Positions 41,826 through 43,117 of a DNA stretch of 43,117 bases are shown here, one piece after another. Each line of letters opens with the position of its first letter. The first letter of the stretch is position 1. The notes below the pieces were generated by a model. That model made no database searches. It was not told where the DNA came from and saw nothing but the letters and a program-made list of their open reading frames with translations. Source of the stretch: Candidatus Desulfosporosinus infrequens (GTDB lineage: Bacteria > Bacillota > Desulfitobacteriia > Desulfitobacteriales > Desulfitobacteriaceae); assembly GCA_900290375.1 (NCBI GenBank), contig OMOF01000712.1, forward strand, positions 1-43,117, given 5' to 3'. The translations under genes and the position numbers were made by a program.

Positions 41826-41849
41826 GGGCACGAAGCATTGTGCCCCTGC
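41826..41849. repeat. Dispersed palindrome family A, copy 7
   Basis: GGGCACGA-AGCA-TTGTGCCCC, slightly diverged, 77 nt after copy 6. Together they fill much of the 306-nt gap after folK, which shows no gene. Confidence 0.75.
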
Positions 41850-41902
41850 AAAGAAATAAATAAACCGCTTGGATCGAGATGACCGAGACGGAGGGGAAAA
41901 TG

Positions 41903-41933
41903 AAGTACCTTCACGTTTGTGAGGGTATTTTTT
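41903..41933 (+). terminator. Terminator after the folate genes
   Basis: AAGTACCTTCAC (41903-41914) pairs with GTGAGGGTATTT (41919-41930), with G-T pairs, around GTTT, followed by Ts. Confidence 0.75.
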
Positions 41934-42013
41934 ATTAAGGGACTATAAGCGTATTTGAGGGGAACATGAGCAAATCAAATCAAATAATATTTGTGTAGGG
42001 AAGGGGGGGCAAG

Positions 42014-42886
42014 ATGAAGTTTGGAATAATTGGAGCTGGAATCGTAGGTACAGCTCTAGCTGTGCGCCTAGAAGAAGCAGGACATGAATGTGTGGGGGTC
42101 CATACACGGAGTCGCCTCTCATATGAGCGGTTTCGTAGCTATTTAATGATTGATCATCTCTCCTTAGAAGAGCTCGTTCCGGCAGCGGATAGTTTGTTTA
42201 TTACAACACAGGATAGTATGATTCAAACGGTCGCAGAGAATTTGAGCACAAATGTTGCGATAAAACCGGGTCAAGTGTGGATTCACTGTTCTGGTTCACT
42301 CGCTTCAGATGTTTTACATGTCAAGGCGAGTTTGCCTATCCACTGTTTATCGTTACATCCTCTTCAGGCGTTTGCGAGTGTGGAGAAGGCCTTGGCCATC
42401 CTTAAGGGTACACATTTCGGGATCGAAGGAGACAACCAGGAACTGGGTGAAAGCATTGTCAAAGATTTAGGCGGAATTCCACATCCTATTTTAGCAGCGC
42501 AGAAGTCGCTTTATCATGCGGGCGCTGTGGTCGCCTCGAACTATCTGGTGGTCTTAGCTTCTTTGGCTGTAGAGCTTTTTACTGAAGCGGGAATTCCAGA
42601 AGAGGAAGCCTTGGCCTCCTTGTTACCACTGATGAGAGGGACACTATATAACTTGGAACAGGTAGGACTACCCCAAGCTTTGACAGGGCCGATTGCTCGA
42701 GGGGATGCACAAGTGGTACAAGGCCACTTAGACCATATGCCAGCAAACCTTGTGGGAATTTATCAAGGGTTGGGTCTAAAAGCTTTAGAACTGGGAGAAA
42801 GCAAAAAAGCCCAGCAGGGATTAAGCTATCCGCCGGAGGAGTTAAACTTGTTAAAGCTTTTACTTAATACCTTGATTCCCGTGTAA
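42014..42886 (+). CDS. Rossmann-fold oxidoreductase-like protein with DUF2520 domain
   Basis: The 290-residue product has an N-terminal NAD(P)-binding Rossmann fold: MKFGIIGAGIVGTALAVRLEEAG with the GAGIVG loop at 7-12 and IHCSGSLASDVL later. The C-terminal helical DUF2520 domain is also present: HPLQAFASVEKALAILKGTHFGIEG, then LYHAGAVVASNYLVVLASLAVEL and PLMRGTLYNLEQVG. The overall build resembles pyrroline-5-carboxylate reductase or ketopantoate reductase relatives. In many Firmicutes it lies next to folate or panB/panC genes, hinting at a redox step in pantothenate or cofactor synthesis, but its reaction is not known. GAAGGGGGGG precedes ATG 42014. Confidence 0.9.
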   Translation: MKFGIIGAGIVGTALAVRLEEAGHECVGVHTRSRLSYERFRSYLMIDHLSLEELVPAADSLFITTQDSMIQTVAENLSTNVAIKPGQVWIHCSGSLASDVLHVKASLPIHCLSLHPLQAFASVEKALAILKGTHFGIEGDNQELGESIVKDLGGIPHPILAAQKSLYHAGAVVASNYLVVLASLAVELFTEAGIPEEEALASLLPLMRGTLYNLEQVGLPQALTGPIARGDAQVVQGHLDHMPANLVGIYQGLGLKALELGESKKAQQGLSYPPEELNLLKLLLNTLIPV

Positions 42887-42920
42887 AATTATACCTACAT
42901 TAATAAACCCTGATTTTAAC

Positions 42921-42937
42921 CACAGATTACACAGATT
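42921..42937. repeat. CACAGATT repeat flanking a gene remnant, left side
   Basis: CACAGATTACACAGATT, a direct double of CACAGATT(AC). The opposite-strand version is at 43102-43117. Such repeats commonly flank GxxExxY genes in other genomes. Confidence 0.8.
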
Positions 42938-42957
42938 TAAAAAATACATTTTTAACT

Positions 42958-43080
42958 CTAAAATATAAATCGTTTGTAACGCAATTGATATTCGCCAAAG
43001 TTGATAAAAGCCCGATTTAATCCTGTAGCTTTGAGATAATTGATAATTATCGTTTCTTCATTGACTCCCATATTCGCCAT
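42958..43080 (-). pseudogene. C-terminal remnant of a GxxExxY protein
   Basis: The minus strand encodes 40 residues, MANMGVNEETIIINYLKATG then LNRAFINFGEYQLRYKRFIF. NYLKATG plus INFG....YKRF is the closing signature of GxxExxY (PDDEXK_3-like nuclease fold) proteins, which are usually about 120-130 residues. The upstream two thirds, including the GxxExxY motif itself, are missing, replaced by a CACAGATT-type repeat. It is therefore a truncated gene or an internally deleted mobile unit. The remnant is A/T-rich compared with its neighbours, which suggests transfer. The upstream edge continues beyond the window. Confidence 0.65.
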
Positions 43081-43101
43081 TTTTCTATACTTAATCCTTC
43101 T

Positions 43102-43117
43102 TAATCTGTGAAATCTG
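43102..43117. repeat. CACAGATT repeat, right side (cut by window end)
   Basis: TAATCTGTGAAATCTG at the very end of the window is the inverted counterpart of 42921-42937; it continues outside. Confidence 0.75.

Noticed and set aside
41625-41882. 85-codon frame overlapping the end of folK
   Set aside because: It runs through palindrome copies 6 and 7 and has no ribosome site.

Overview
The window is a stretch of a spore-forming, low to medium G+C Firmicutes chromosome. Gene content and protein style point to the Desulfosporosinus/Desulfitobacterium branch of the Clostridia: a long-form formate-tetrahydrofolate ligase, a full sporulation set, cyanophycin genes and no aerobic functions. Genus is an inference. 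The backbone is the conserved origin-proximal cluster known from Bacillus subtilis (rnmV-ksgA-yabG ... ispE-purR-spoVG-glmU-prs ... pth-fin-mfd-spoVT-mazG-rqcP-yabP-yabQ-divIC-yabR-spoIIE-tilS-ftsH-folP-folB-folK), nearly all on the + strand, with lineage-specific genes slotted in.

Layout. 1-3.0 kb: tail of a CwlD-type amidase, a GH18 spore-type lipoprotein, rnmV and rsmA. 3.0-6.1 kb: two hairpin repeats, an unknown membrane protein, a glycosyltransferase on the minus strand, yabG, and an L,D-transpeptidase on the minus strand. 6.2-9.8 kb: a cyanophycin pair, cphB (degradation) then cphA (synthesis). 9.9-15.4 kb: ispE, a GntR/FCD regulator, purR, spoVG, glmU, prs. 15.4-25.2 kb: a PRC-barrel gene (minus), pth, fin, mfd, a PrsA-like foldase, spoVT, mazG, hup, rqcP. 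25.2-30.1 kb: a 690-bp repeat-like gap, then yabP, yabQ, a small HTH gene, divIC, yabR, spoIIE. 30.1-35.1 kb: the two halves of a ThrE-type exporter separated by fhs, then tilS. 35.2-43.1 kb: ftsH, ndk, two DUF881 proteins, an HD hydrolase, folP-folB-folK, a Rossmann/DUF2520 protein, and the remnant of a GxxExxY gene.

The genes combine housekeeping (ribosome and tRNA maturation, isoprenoid, UDP-GlcNAc, PRPP, folate and one-carbon metabolism) with sporulation (SpoVG, YabG, Fin, SpoVT, YabP/Q, SpoIIE, GH18). Several promoters can be read directly: a SigH-type site for spoVG, a SigG-type site for spoVT, a 21-bp-spacer Spo0A-type promoter for spoIIE, and consensus SigA promoters for yabR and ftsH.

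The less ordinary content is: (i) a dispersed palindrome with arms GTAGGGGCACGA/TCGTGCCCCTAC that sits at gene 3' ends and supplies the stop codon of at least two genes; (ii) a second hairpin family with core GGACGGTTCT; (iii) two long imperfect palindromes in gaps; (iv) strong Shine-Dalgarno sites followed at the right distance by ATC or ATA rather than ATG/GTG/TTG (tilS, yabQ and an unknown gene); (v) a repeat-like in-frame insertion in pth; (vi) a DnaA-box cluster before the small HTH gene; (vii) an unusually compact SpoIIE. I saw no rRNA, tRNA, CRISPR array or intact transposase.
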